From: Acidobacteriota bacterium
GTDB taxonomy: Bacteria; Acidobacteriota; Terriglobia; Acidiferrales; UBA7541
Assembly (NCBI GenBank): GCA_003131985.1
Contig: PKWH01000109.1
Location: 1-15,152 of the forward strand
Length of the DNA: 15,152 nt
Direction of reading: 5' to 3'
The translations under genes and the position numbers were made by a program. Within the stretch, counting starts at the first letter, position 1, and each line of letters begins with the position of its first letter. Of this stretch, positions 6,388 to 14,422 are shown piece after piece. The notes beneath the pieces were generated by a model. The model saw nothing but the letters and a program-made list of their open reading frames with translations. It was not told the origin of the DNA and searched no databases.

Positions 6388-7290
6388 ATGAGTTCGAACC
6401 CGAACACCCCCGTGGAAGTGACGAATGTGACCGAAGCAGGACTGCCGCGTTGGGTGACGCTGCTATTCGTTGTGGCTTTTGCTTTGGTGGGTTACCTGCT
6501 GTATGCGGGTTACTCGGCACGCCAGAATTTCCACAAAGGCTTGGACGACGCGGATAGGAAGTTTCAAGCGCTCGCGGCTGAGGTTGACAAGACGAATTCT
6601 CGCGTAGCAGATCTGAAAGGGCAACTCGACGTAACCTCACAAAAACTGGGATTGACACAGGATGAGTTGGCGCGTGCGCGCAGCTTGGCGCAATCCATCA
6701 AGAAGGATCAGCTAAAAAGCGACGCGCAGCTTAAAGAACAAATCGGCGAGGTTCAGGCCGACACTACAACGAAGTTCGGCCAGGTGGCCACCGAACTCAA
6801 CGGAACCAAGAGCGATGTGGCTGCCACCAAGGCCGACCTCGAAACCACGAAAACCAAGTTACAGAGCACCATTGGCGACTTGGGTGTGCAGAGCGGCCTG
6901 ATCGCCCGAAATCATGACGAAGTAGAAGAACTCAAACGCATGGGAGAGCGCGACATTTTTGAATTCACACTCGCCAAATCTTCGAAGGGCCCCGATCGCG
7001 TGGGTCCCATTCAGGTGGAGCTACGCAAAACAGATACCAAGCATTTCAGATACACGTTGAATGTTGTCGCGGACGACAAAACCATCGAAAAGAAAGATAA
7101 AACCGTAGGCGAACCTATTCAGTTTTATGTCCGAGGGGCTCGCGCGCCCTACGAGATCGTCGTGTTCGATCTCACCAAGGATACTGTGAAGGGATATTTG
7201 AGCACGCCCAAGTCGGCGCGTGCGGCTCCGCCAAGCGCGCCAGCCGGGGCGCCGTCCAGCGCGCCTTCGAGTACGCCGCCGGGGAATTAG
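6388..7290 (+). CDS. Membrane-anchored coiled-coil protein of unknown function
   Basis: A 300-residue protein that I do not recognise as a named family. Residues 1-20 are polar, 21-41 form one hydrophobic membrane span, and about 45-190 is rich in Lys/Glu/Gln/Leu/Thr heptads typical of a long coiled coil. A compact segment at about 190-270 (GERDIFEFTLAKS... YEIVVFDL) looks like a beta domain, and the end is a Pro/Ala/Ser-rich disordered tail (about 273-300). By topology the coiled coil and beta domain would sit in the periplasm. AAGGAGG at 6377-6383 strongly supports the start. It lies 70 bases before another exported protein and probably shares its transcript. A structural or tethering role at the envelope is possible but unproven. 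Confidence 0.85.
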   Translation: MSSNPNTPVEVTNVTEAGLPRWVTLLFVVAFALVGYLLYAGYSARQNFHKGLDDADRKFQALAAEVDKTNSRVADLKGQLDVTSQKLGLTQDELARARSLAQSIKKDQLKSDAQLKEQIGEVQADTTTKFGQVATELNGTKSDVAATKADLETTKTKLQSTIGDLGVQSGLIARNHDEVEELKRMGERDIFEFTLAKSSKGPDRVGPIQVELRKTDTKHFRYTLNVVADDKTIEKKDKTVGEPIQFYVRGARAPYEIVVFDLTKDTVKGYLSTPKSARAAPPSAPAGAPSSAPSSTPPGN

Positions 7291-7360
7291 AACCAAGAAT
7301 GGACGAGTTACTTCGCTCGGCTTCGTTTCGGAAAATCGCAAACTTTCAGGGGGTGAGCGC

Positions 7361-9151
7361 GTGAACGCGGAACGATCGAGCGTTGCTGTGTGGCAGCGTA
7401 CGCATTTCTGGCGGATCGCTGACTATCAATGTTGTCGCGTGCTAGCTGCCGCTCTTCTCATCTGTCTTTTTGCCGGCAACTCTCTATTCGCCCAGAGTCC
7501 CGCAATTTCCGACCGCCTGCCGCAGAGCACACTCTTTTACGTGCAATGGCGCGGCAAGTCGTTCCTGGGCGACGCGGATAAAAAAAATCACGTCTTGCAG
7601 CTTCTGGAAGATCCGGACTTCGAGGCTCTGCGTCAGGCGCTCGCGAAAAATCTTTTGCAACGCCAGCAGAAGGATGGGTCCGCGGCGCCAGTGGTGCAAC
7701 TATCCGATCTAATTTCTTTACTCGACAATCCCGCAGCGGCCGGTTTAATCGCGAGCCCAGCCGGTTCCAAGAGCGTTTCGCCGGGCGACATATCTCGTCT
7801 GGGCAGTTTGTTCCTGGTCTATGACGTTACCGGCAAAATCGATTTGGTCCAGAAGCTGAAGGCAGCCGCACAGGCTAGCAGCAAAGAGAAACCTCAGATT
7901 ACAACTTATAACTTCGGCTCGACGTCCGTCGAGGTCCGAGTCGAAGGTGCGGACGCAAATACCTCGTACAGCGCTCAAGCCGCAAATTATCTTCTCTTCG
8001 CCAGTCAGAAAGAAGTGATTGAGGATCTCGTAACGCGCTTCAGCAGCGCAAATAAGCCGGCGACTTCGGTGACGCAACTTCCGGAATACCAGTCCATTCG
8101 TCCTTACGTTGGCGCCGACGCTGCCATTGAATATTTTGCTCGAGTTCCAGATCTGGAAAAATGGGTTCCCTCCAATTCGAACGCTCAACAAGCAGCTAAA
8201 TTTATCCGGAATCTTCATTTGGATAAAATTCACGCGGCCGGCGGGGGTATAAGTTTTTCCGGCGCAGCGCTTCGCGCACATGGCGCGATTCTTGGAGATA
8301 CTTCGGCAGGTAGCCTTTTCGATTTTGCCGGTACGAGCTCGGCGAAATTCGAAATGCAGCAGATTGTGAGCCCTGGCTCGTATTTCAGCATCTCGCGGTT
8401 TAACTTTGCATCCTTTTACCAAACATTGCGCGATGCCGCATTCGGAATCGCAACTCCTCAGCAGGCGGCAGGCTTGGGCGCAGCCGAAGGCATGGCGCAG
8501 GGTTATCTGGGAATGTCCATAGCGGACGCGTTCCAACTCTTCACCGGCGAGGTCGCCTCTCAAGGTTCGTTCACGCCGGAGGGAGAGTCGCAGCAGATGT
8601 TTGCGCTCACAATTCAGAAGCCTCAGGATGTGCTCAAAATCGTGCGGCTTGGTCTTTCTAAAATGATTACTGCGGAGGATACTTCGGGCGGCACAACTTA
8701 CCTGGATTTGTCATACCCCACTCACGATGCAGCCACTGGACAGGACCGTCGCAGCCTTTATTATGTCGCTGTAACGCCGCAATTTATTTTCGTGGCTCCC
8801 CGCAAGGCGATGGTACGCGACGCCGTGGCGCGAATCAGTGGAACGGCTGCTGCGGCTTCGGAAGCATCGGTTTTGTCAAACCCTGATTTCGTTCGTTTGC
8901 GATCGCTTATGCCCGAGAAACTTTCCGGGATCGGCGGTGCGGACATGACTCAGATACCCTGGGATAAAGTAATTGCTCGCTACGTTCAGCAAATGGCGCA
9001 AACGGAAAAACAATCGAATCCGAAGAATCCTCCCTCGACTGAATGGCTGCAGTCAATCAAGCCAGGCATGTTTAATCGTCATCTGCACGTGATCGCCAAC
9101 GGTTGGTGGAAAGATTCCAACGGCATCTACTTTGACTATTACGTCCAGTGA
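7361..9151 (+). CDS. Large exported protein of unknown function
   Basis: A 596-residue protein starting at a GTG, supported by an AGGGGGTGA site at 7348-7356; in-frame codons further upstream overlap the previous gene and give an Arg-rich, unlikely start. A hydrophobic segment at 27-44 (RVLAAALLICLFAGNSLFA) is a signal peptide with an unusually long N-region, probably cut before QSP. The mature part begins SDRLPQSTLFYVQWRG, reminiscent of DUF3352-type exported proteins that open with a LPxxT-hhhhxx pattern; this likeness is from memory and weak. The rest mixes Ala/Ser/Gln-rich helices and short strands, with no catalytic motif that I can see. It lies between a membrane-anchored coiled-coil protein and an exported protease-like protein, so a periplasmic or surface role is likely. 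Confidence 0.82.
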   Translation: MNAERSSVAVWQRTHFWRIADYQCCRVLAAALLICLFAGNSLFAQSPAISDRLPQSTLFYVQWRGKSFLGDADKKNHVLQLLEDPDFEALRQALAKNLLQRQQKDGSAAPVVQLSDLISLLDNPAAAGLIASPAGSKSVSPGDISRLGSLFLVYDVTGKIDLVQKLKAAAQASSKEKPQITTYNFGSTSVEVRVEGADANTSYSAQAANYLLFASQKEVIEDLVTRFSSANKPATSVTQLPEYQSIRPYVGADAAIEYFARVPDLEKWVPSNSNAQQAAKFIRNLHLDKIHAAGGGISFSGAALRAHGAILGDTSAGSLFDFAGTSSAKFEMQQIVSPGSYFSISRFNFASFYQTLRDAAFGIATPQQAAGLGAAEGMAQGYLGMSIADAFQLFTGEVASQGSFTPEGESQQMFALTIQKPQDVLKIVRLGLSKMITAEDTSGGTTYLDLSYPTHDAATGQDRRSLYYVAVTPQFIFVAPRKAMVRDAVARISGTAAAASEASVLSNPDFVRLRSLMPEKLSGIGGADMTQIPWDKVIARYVQQMAQTEKQSNPKNPPSTEWLQSIKPGMFNRHLHVIANGWWKDSNGIYFDYYVQ

Positions 9152-9178
9152 GCGGAATTCAGCGCCTTTTGGCTTTCC

Positions 9179-9184
9179 TATAAT
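9179..9184 (+). promoter_or_regulatory. Perfect -10 hexamer TATAAT before the protease-like gene
   Basis: TATAAT lies 54 bases before the ATG at 9239 in the 87-base gap. No good -35 is seen; TTCAGC at 9158-9163 is 15 bases upstream. It is followed by TCCGGC, similar to the context of the -10 candidate at 6335. Confidence 0.35.
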
Positions 9185-9238
9185 TCCGGCGGTTTCCGCG
9201 GTTTGCTATCTACTTTCGCTCGCGCAATTGGAGATCGC

Positions 9239-10462
9239 ATGAGACGGCAGTACGCAATCCTTTTGACGTTCATCTGTACCTTAGCCCTTAGCTTCAGCCT
9301 TGAGCCTGCGCTGCGCGGGCAATCGCCGGAGGCTGCTGCCCAAGAAAATACAGCGCCTGCTCGATTTGCTTACAGCGGTAGCGCCGCGCAAGCCCCGGCA
9401 ACTTTTATCTCCAACCTTTTGTTTCTGCCCGTCCGCATCGATTTGGGCAAGCCTTCTCTTTTCGAGCTGGATTCATCGGCAGCCGCAACATCGGTCGATC
9501 CTAGCCGCGTAACGGACCCGGCGCTCCCTATCGACGCATCGAAGTCAAATATACAAAATTGCATCCTGAATCTTCCGGGCGTGGAATTACCCATGAGCAG
9601 TCTTGCGGTCGCGGCGAGAAAGGACTTCGGGGCTCAGATGGGTGTGCCGTACCAGGGCACCTTGGGAGCGGACTTTTTCGCCCGCCTCGTGGTCGTGGTT
9701 GATTATTCGAGACAGACAATCCAACTCTACGATCCCGCCACTTATACCTATTCCGGAGCAGCTAAGGGTTTTCAAGGAACTTTCGCCGGAACAATCCCGA
9801 TCGTTAAAGCCAAAGTTTCCATCCCCGGGCAAAAGACCCTCGAAGCCGATTTCGTTGTAAACACGGCTCTCGATTTCCCGATCGTGTTCTCCAGGACCTT
9901 TACCGATGACCATCACATTTCGTCGGCTCATTTCAAAACGATTTCTGCGTCCTACCCTTCGATAGATGGGGGCGCAAAGATCTTGCTGGGACGACTAAAA
10001 ACGATTCAGCTCGGCGGTTATACCATCGAAGATCCGGTCGCCGCGTTTTCTCAGTCCAATCTGCCTTCCGGCCAAAACAAAAACATCGCCGGCACAATCG
10101 GCGCCGGTTTTTTGAAGCGCTTTCTGGTGATTTTTGACTTTCCTCATCAGCGAATAATTCTGGAACCAAACTTGCAGTTCAACAAGTTTGCCGAAGAAGA
10201 TATGAGCGGGCTTTCGATTATCGCAAAAGGACCTGGCCTCAGGACTTTCGAAATTGTTAGGGTTCAGCCGGGAACGCCTGGGGCGGCAGGCGGCATCCAC
10301 GAGGGAGACGTCATTGCTGGAATCGACGAAGAACCCGCCGCGGACATCACGCTCACTTCTATCCGGGAACTCTTTCGTCAAGTCGGCCACAAGTACAAGC
10401 TGTTAATCGAACGAAACGGGAAGACTCAGGAAGTGGTAATTCAGATGAAACGCCTTATTTAA
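9239..10462 (+). CDS. Exported retropepsin-like aspartyl protease homologue with PDZ domain, catalytic motifs degenerate
   Basis: A 407-residue protein. A signal peptide covers about 1-28, followed by two aspartyl-protease-like lobes and a C-terminal PDZ domain at about 325-407 (VQPGTPGAAGGIHEGDVIAGID). In the bacterial family I recognise, each lobe carries a DTGA catalytic triad. Here the first site reads ELDSSAAATSVD (Asp78-Ser-Ser) and the second FVVNTALDFPIV (Asn208-Thr-Ala), so the second Asp is lost and the first triad altered. The supporting strands are well kept: GTLGADFFARLVVVVDY (140-156) with LYDPATYTYSG, and GTIGAGFLKRFLVIFDF (285-301). It may therefore be a binding protein rather than a protease (inference). 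The ATG at 9239 is preferred over a TTG at 9203 because GGAG lies 5 bases before it and the signal peptide begins there. The next gene is convergent, 36 bases on. Confidence 0.85.
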   Translation: MRRQYAILLTFICTLALSFSLEPALRGQSPEAAAQENTAPARFAYSGSAAQAPATFISNLLFLPVRIDLGKPSLFELDSSAAATSVDPSRVTDPALPIDASKSNIQNCILNLPGVELPMSSLAVAARKDFGAQMGVPYQGTLGADFFARLVVVVDYSRQTIQLYDPATYTYSGAAKGFQGTFAGTIPIVKAKVSIPGQKTLEADFVVNTALDFPIVFSRTFTDDHHISSAHFKTISASYPSIDGGAKILLGRLKTIQLGGYTIEDPVAAFSQSNLPSGQNKNIAGTIGAGFLKRFLVIFDFPHQRIILEPNLQFNKFAEEDMSGLSIIAKGPGLRTFEIVRVQPGTPGAAGGIHEGDVIAGIDEEPAADITLTSIRELFRQVGHKYKLLIERNGKTQEVVIQMKRLI

Positions 10463-10498
10463 CCTTCGTTCTTAGCGATTAGTACTCGAAAAGACTTT

Positions 10499-12949
10499 CT
10501 AATGAAATTTCCGCATGGTCTGGGCCATGTCGTGGAGGCGGGCATCTACTCTGGCGAAAACACTCCCCAGCCCGAATTTTCCGTTGGAATTGTGCTTGCC
10601 GGCGCCCACGCCGGTAAGTATTTCAATTCCCTGCTCCACGGTGCCAACCGGATAAATATGAAACTGCCCTTGGGCCACGGCTTCGATCACTTCATCCCGC
10701 AGCATCAGGTCGTCCACATTTTCCGCGGGAATCAGCACGCCCTGCTTTCCCGTTAGGCCTTTCAATTTGCACACGTCGTAGAAGCCTTCGATTTTCTGAT
10801 TTACGCCGCCAATGGGCTGAATGTCGCCGTGCTGGTTCACCGACCCCGTCACGGCGAGCTCTTGCCTGATCGGAAGCTCCGATAGCGCGGACAGCAATGC
10901 ATACACTTCGGCCGAACTCGCGCTATCGCCATCCACGCCTGAGTAACTCTGTTCGAAACAAAGGCTCGCGGAAAGCGAGAGAGGTTTGTCTTGAGCGAAC
11001 GTACGGCGCAAGTACCCGGAAATAATCTGCACGCCCTTATCGTGAAAACGCCCGCTCAAATTAGACTCGCGCTCGATATTGATAATTCCAGTTTTGCCCA
11101 GCGATGCCGAAGCCGTGATGCGCACTGGTTTGCCAAACGGATACCCGCCGATTTCGAGCACGCTTAGACCATTCACTTGGCCCACGCGAGTGCCAGTGGT
11201 ATCGATGAACAACAGATTCTGGTCGATCATCTCGCGAATCTTCGTCTCGGTAAGGTTGTGGCGTTCTACTTTCGCATCCAGTGCCTTGCGAACGTGTTCC
11301 GCAGTCACCACTTCCTGCCTTAAGTTCCGCGCCGCATAGCAAGCCTCGCGTGCCAGATCGGCAAGATCGAAAAAGCGCGCGGTGATTTTGCCTCGCCGGC
11401 CCGCCAGCCGCACTCCATGCTCCAGAATCGCGGCGAACGCGGTGCGATCGAACGGACAAAGACTTTCGTCATTGCAAATCTTGCGCAACCGCCCCGCATA
11501 CTCACGGATGATTTCGTCGCTCCAATTCATTTCCTCATCAAATTCCACCCGGACTTTGAAAATCTTGCGGAAGTCTTCTTCAAAATCGTAGAGCATCTCG
11601 TACATATCGCGATCGCCGATCAAAATGATCTTTACGTGCGTATCAATCGGCTCCGGCTTCAGCGCCGCCGTGCTGAACGGAAAAAACACGTCCACCGGCT
11701 GAATTTCGAGCTTCCCGTGATTCAGGGTCCGCTTCAGGGTGCGCCACACGCCCGTCTCCGTCAGCGCATCGAGGGCATACATCACCAGATAGCCGCCGTC
11801 GGCGCGCAGCAGCGAACCGCCCCGCAAGTCCATAAAATCGGAGCTCCATCCTCCGCGAGCGTCGTAGCTGCGATGAATCGTGCCAAATAAATTTGCGTAC
11901 GTCGGGATGGTTTCGAAGATCACCGGACATTTCTCGCGCTCTCCGTGGGCCAGAATCACGTTAACCCCATAGACGCGAAACGGGTCGCGGTCCGTGCGTT
12001 CCGCGCGCGGCCCTCCTGCGCCGCCCTCCGATGGCGGCTGATCTTCTTCGCCTTCGCGCTCCTTGAAAGGCTCCAGATTGTCGAGAATGTGATGCCGCAC
12101 TTCTTCCAGATATTCCGAGATTTGCGTGGTGGGATATTTTTCCTTGAGCTCCTCGATCACGCCGTCCACCAATACCGAAGCGGCTTCCTGCTCCAGGTAA
12201 CTCATTTCGCTGGCTAGCTCGCGCGAAAGAGAAAGAGTCTTGCGATAAACAACGGTAAACTCTTGCCGGAACTGGTCATACTTGCGCTCCAACTCTTCCG
12301 CTGCGGCGCTTTCCAGTTTTCCGTCTTGCACGAGTTTGGGAATTTCCTCGATCGGAACCATCGCGCCTTCGAGCACCGGAAAAATTTCCGGCAGCGCCAC
12401 GGCGCCCACTTGCATGCGTCCCAGCGCGAATTGCTCGCGCGCGATGCGCCGCGTGAAATCGTCCATCAATTCCTTTTCACGCAGGGTGAACCGTTCCACG
12501 ATCCGTGTCTTTTGGCGCTGGAAAGGCTCGCCTTCGAACACCTGCGGAATGCGCCTGCGCAGAAAATCGATTCCGGTCTCTACTTCCTTCTTGAACGCGT
12601 TTGCTTGACCGCGCGTCAAGGTCAGCAGGCGCGGCCGGTCGCTGTTCTTGAAATTGTTGACGTAACAGCGGTCCGGGGCGATCTCGCTCTGCGGATGCAT
12701 GTCTTCGATCATCCGCACAATCATTCCGCCACGGCTTGTTCCGGAGAGGCCGCAGACGAACAGATTGTAGCCCGGCGCCGTCAGCTCCACGCCCATGCGC
12801 AGCGCACGCAGCGCTCGATCTTGCCCCGAATCGCCGGTGGACGGCTCCACCTCGGCCGTCGTTTCAAAGGGGATTCGCGCCGGGTCGCAGTGCCATCGCA
12901 GTTTTTCCGGCGGCAAGCTCGCGTGTTTTGAAATGGAATTTTTCTTCAT
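10499..12949 (-). CDS. Lon-like protease with AAA_32-type domain, Walker motifs degenerate
   Basis: An 816-residue cytosolic S16-family serine protease. The C-terminal domain has the Lon Ser-Lys dyad: Ser676 in GVDGDSASSAE and Lys719 in GGVNQKIEGF, 43 residues apart as in E. coli Lon. The N-terminal part resembles the AAA_32 family, with a long helical, Glu/Arg-rich insert at about 140-300 and a disordered patch near 300-322 (PPSEGGAGG). The Walker A position reads GLSGTSRGG (67-75), with Arg for Lys and Gly for Thr/Ser; the Walker B position reads GGYLVMYALDA (385-395), with Tyr where relatives have Asp. ATP hydrolysis is thus doubtful, and it may act like ATP-independent LonC proteins (inference). 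It starts 17 bases after the AI-2E-family gene in the same direction, forming an operon. No classical substrate-binding Lon N-domain is present. Confidence 0.9.
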   Translation of the reverse strand: MKKNSISKHASLPPEKLRWHCDPARIPFETTAEVEPSTGDSGQDRALRALRMGVELTAPGYNLFVCGLSGTSRGGMIVRMIEDMHPQSEIAPDRCYVNNFKNSDRPRLLTLTRGQANAFKKEVETGIDFLRRRIPQVFEGEPFQRQKTRIVERFTLREKELMDDFTRRIAREQFALGRMQVGAVALPEIFPVLEGAMVPIEEIPKLVQDGKLESAAAEELERKYDQFRQEFTVVYRKTLSLSRELASEMSYLEQEAASVLVDGVIEELKEKYPTTQISEYLEEVRHHILDNLEPFKEREGEEDQPPSEGGAGGPRAERTDRDPFRVYGVNVILAHGEREKCPVIFETIPTYANLFGTIHRSYDARGGWSSDFMDLRGGSLLRADGGYLVMYALDALTETGVWRTLKRTLNHGKLEIQPVDVFFPFSTAALKPEPIDTHVKIILIGDRDMYEMLYDFEEDFRKIFKVRVEFDEEMNWSDEIIREYAGRLRKICNDESLCPFDRTAFAAILEHGVRLAGRRGKITARFFDLADLAREACYAARNLRQEVVTAEHVRKALDAKVERHNLTETKIREMIDQNLLFIDTTGTRVGQVNGLSVLEIGGYPFGKPVRITASASLGKTGIINIERESNLSGRFHDKGVQIISGYLRRTFAQDKPLSLSASLCFEQSYSGVDGDSASSAEVYALLSALSELPIRQELAVTGSVNQHGDIQPIGGVNQKIEGFYDVCKLKGLTGKQGVLIPAENVDDLMLRDEVIEAVAQGQFHIYPVGTVEQGIEILTGVGAGKHNSNGKFGLGSVFARVDARLHDMAQTMRKFH

Positions 12950-12966
12950 CCTGCTTCCAAAGGCCG

Positions 12967-14058
12967 CTACTCTAGCACGCCGCCCAATTTGTGCCCACCC
13001 GCTTTGGACTTTGTGTTTCTAGCAGACGCACCCGGCGCGTAGAGATCCAGCATACTTGCTCCCGCCGCCACCACAATCGGCCCCAGTACGACGCCGAGCA
13101 TTCCGAAGACGCTGATTCCGCCCAGCACGCTGATAAACACCACCAGGCCACCCATCTCCGCGCGGCCGCTAATCATCCACGGCCGAATGATGTTGTCCAC
13201 TAGCCCCACGATCACGCTGCAGAAAATCATCAGAGCGATTCCCATCCCGATGTGGCCGTCCACCATCAGGCTGACTGCCGCAGGTACCCAAATCAACGCC
13301 GAGCCTACCAGCGGAATCAGCGAGAAGAACCCCATCATGACGCCCCAGAAAATCGGCGCTCGTATCCCGGTCAATCCAAACGCCAACCCGCCCAAAACGC
13401 CGTGCGCTACCGCAGCAACCAGGCTGGAAGTCACACTCGCAAAAATTAATTCGCGCGTTTCGTCGATCATTTTGTCACGATGCGATTTCTCGAACGGAAG
13501 CACTTCACGCAACCGAGCTACGATCGAATCACCATCGCGAAAAAGGTAAAACATCGCAAGAATCATAACGGCGAGGTGAAACAAGAACACCGCGGTATTG
13601 CGCAGGACCGCGCCGAGCCGTGAACCCAGATAACCTGCGCCCGCATCGGCGTACCGATGTATTACCGTGGTCAAATTGCCGGGGTTCGCATCGGGAAAGC
13701 GGGCTTGAATGCGGAGCCACAGATCATTCACCCAGGAAAAGTGGCCACTCTGAATTTGCTGTTGAACTTCCTGAACCGCTTCCACACCTTGATGAATAAA
13801 GGCGCCGGTCACCAGCAGCGCCGGCACAATCAATATCAATATCACTCCAACGGTGCTCGCGGTCGCAGCGAGGGCGGGATTCCATTTCCGGGCCAGCCGC
13901 GCGTAAACAGGGTACGAGACCACTACGAGAACCACCGCCCAGGCAAGCGGAGCAAGAAACGGCTCGAAGACAAGGAAAACCAAATAAGCCAGCACTACGA
14001 GGATGCCGTAGAACAAGGCCGTGCCCAGACGCTTTTGCGCGGTCAATTCGACTGTCAA
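12967..14058 (-). CDS. AI-2E/PerM-family inner-membrane transporter
   Basis: A 363-residue polytopic membrane protein of the AI-2E transporter (PerM/YhhQ-independent TqsA-like) family. Two spans come early (about 12-31 and 35-55), another at about 68-90, then a large soluble loop (about 90-150) rich in charged and Gln residues. Further spans follow at about 150-172, 205-230, 234-260, 265-290 and 300-340, including the conserved PLVGSALIWVPAA segment. Members export small solutes or signals, or act as ion antiporters; the substrate here is unknown. Translation starts at a TTG (14058-14056), supported by AGAGGG at 14069-14064 five bases before it; there is no nearby ATG. A good minus-strand promoter lies at 14090-14118. 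The Lon-like gene follows after 17 bases, so the two are co-transcribed. Confidence 0.92.
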   Translation of the reverse strand: MTVELTAQKRLGTALFYGILVVLAYLVFLVFEPFLAPLAWAVVLVVVSYPVYARLARKWNPALAATASTVGVILILIVPALLVTGAFIHQGVEAVQEVQQQIQSGHFSWVNDLWLRIQARFPDANPGNLTTVIHRYADAGAGYLGSRLGAVLRNTAVFLFHLAVMILAMFYLFRDGDSIVARLREVLPFEKSHRDKMIDETRELIFASVTSSLVAAVAHGVLGGLAFGLTGIRAPIFWGVMMGFFSLIPLVGSALIWVPAAVSLMVDGHIGMGIALMIFCSVIVGLVDNIIRPWMISGRAEMGGLVVFISVLGGISVFGMLGVVLGPIVVAAGASMLDLYAPGASARNTKSKAGGHKLGGVLE

Positions 14059-14089
14059 TTAGACCCTCTTTCGATAGCCGTCCAAGAGA

Positions 14090-14118
14090 CTGATAGTGTC
14101 ATTCGGCGGGTTTGTCAA
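14090..14118 (-). promoter_or_regulatory. Sigma-70-like promoter of the AI-2E/Lon operon
   Basis: On the minus strand a perfect TTGACA (14118-14113) is 17 bases from TATCAG (14095-14090, 4 of 6 to TATAAT). Transcription would start near 14083, leaving a leader of about 25 bases that contains the AGAGGG site. Confidence 0.65.
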
Positions 14119-14131
14119 CTGCGGGATGGTA

Positions 14132-14137
14132 TATAAT
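14132..14137 (+). promoter_or_regulatory. Perfect -10 hexamer for the small zinc-ribbon gene
   Basis: TATAAT lies 24 bases before the ATG at 14162. The nearest -35-like TTGTCA (14112-14117) is only 14 bases away and overlaps the -35 of the opposite promoter. A TGG just before TATATA (14127-14135) could act as an extended -10. The leader would be very short, near 18 bases. Confidence 0.5.
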
Positions 14138-14161
14138 TCGCTCAGCGTCAAGCGGTTCGCC

Positions 14162-14314
14162 ATGCCCGATCCTCTCTGTCAGCACAAACGCACGCAACTC
14201 ATTGCCAAGGACGACGATGCCCAGTACGTCGAATGCCTCGACTGCGGCGAAATCTTTGAAGTCGGCGAACTAAACGACGGCACCGGCTCGAGCGAATCCC
14301 TCTCCGACGCCTGA
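14162..14314 (+). CDS. Very small zinc-ribbon-like protein, 50 residues
   Basis: The ATG at 14162 gives a 50-residue protein with possible zinc ligands Cys6 and His8 (CQHK) and Cys25/Cys28 (CLDCGEIF), followed by an acidic, Ser-rich tail. An in-frame GTG at 14096 would extend it, but it lies upstream of the TATAAT and so is probably not transcribed. The single ribbon resembles the short metal-binding domains found at the ends of many nucleic-acid-associated proteins. No function can be assigned. It is divergent from the AI-2E/Lon operon and lies 108 bases before the cytochrome gene. The ribosome binding site is weak. The clean cysteine pattern and own promoter make it a likely real gene. Confidence 0.7.
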   Translation: MPDPLCQHKRTQLIAKDDDAQYVECLDCGEIFEVGELNDGTGSSESLSDA

Positions 14315-14422
14315 ACTGCATCGTTCTATTGGCTACTCAGACTAAAACACGGCTTCCTGGGCACGCCTCCCGGGGAGTAGAATGCGCGCAACGTGTCTAT
14401 TCTTTCCGATGCAGGAGGTTCC

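Noticed and set aside
7745..8563. A 272-residue open frame on the minus strand inside the large exported protein gene.
   Set aside because: It is antisense to a gene with a ribosome binding site, signal peptide and normal composition; its translation is rich in Arg/Cys with no recognisable domain, as expected of a shadow frame.
12263..12931. A 222-residue plus-strand open frame opposite the Lon-like gene, plus smaller ones at 11417-11890 and 13657-14136.
   Set aside because: All are antisense to clearly recognised genes, and their translations are His/Arg/Gln-rich mirror products of GC-rich codons.
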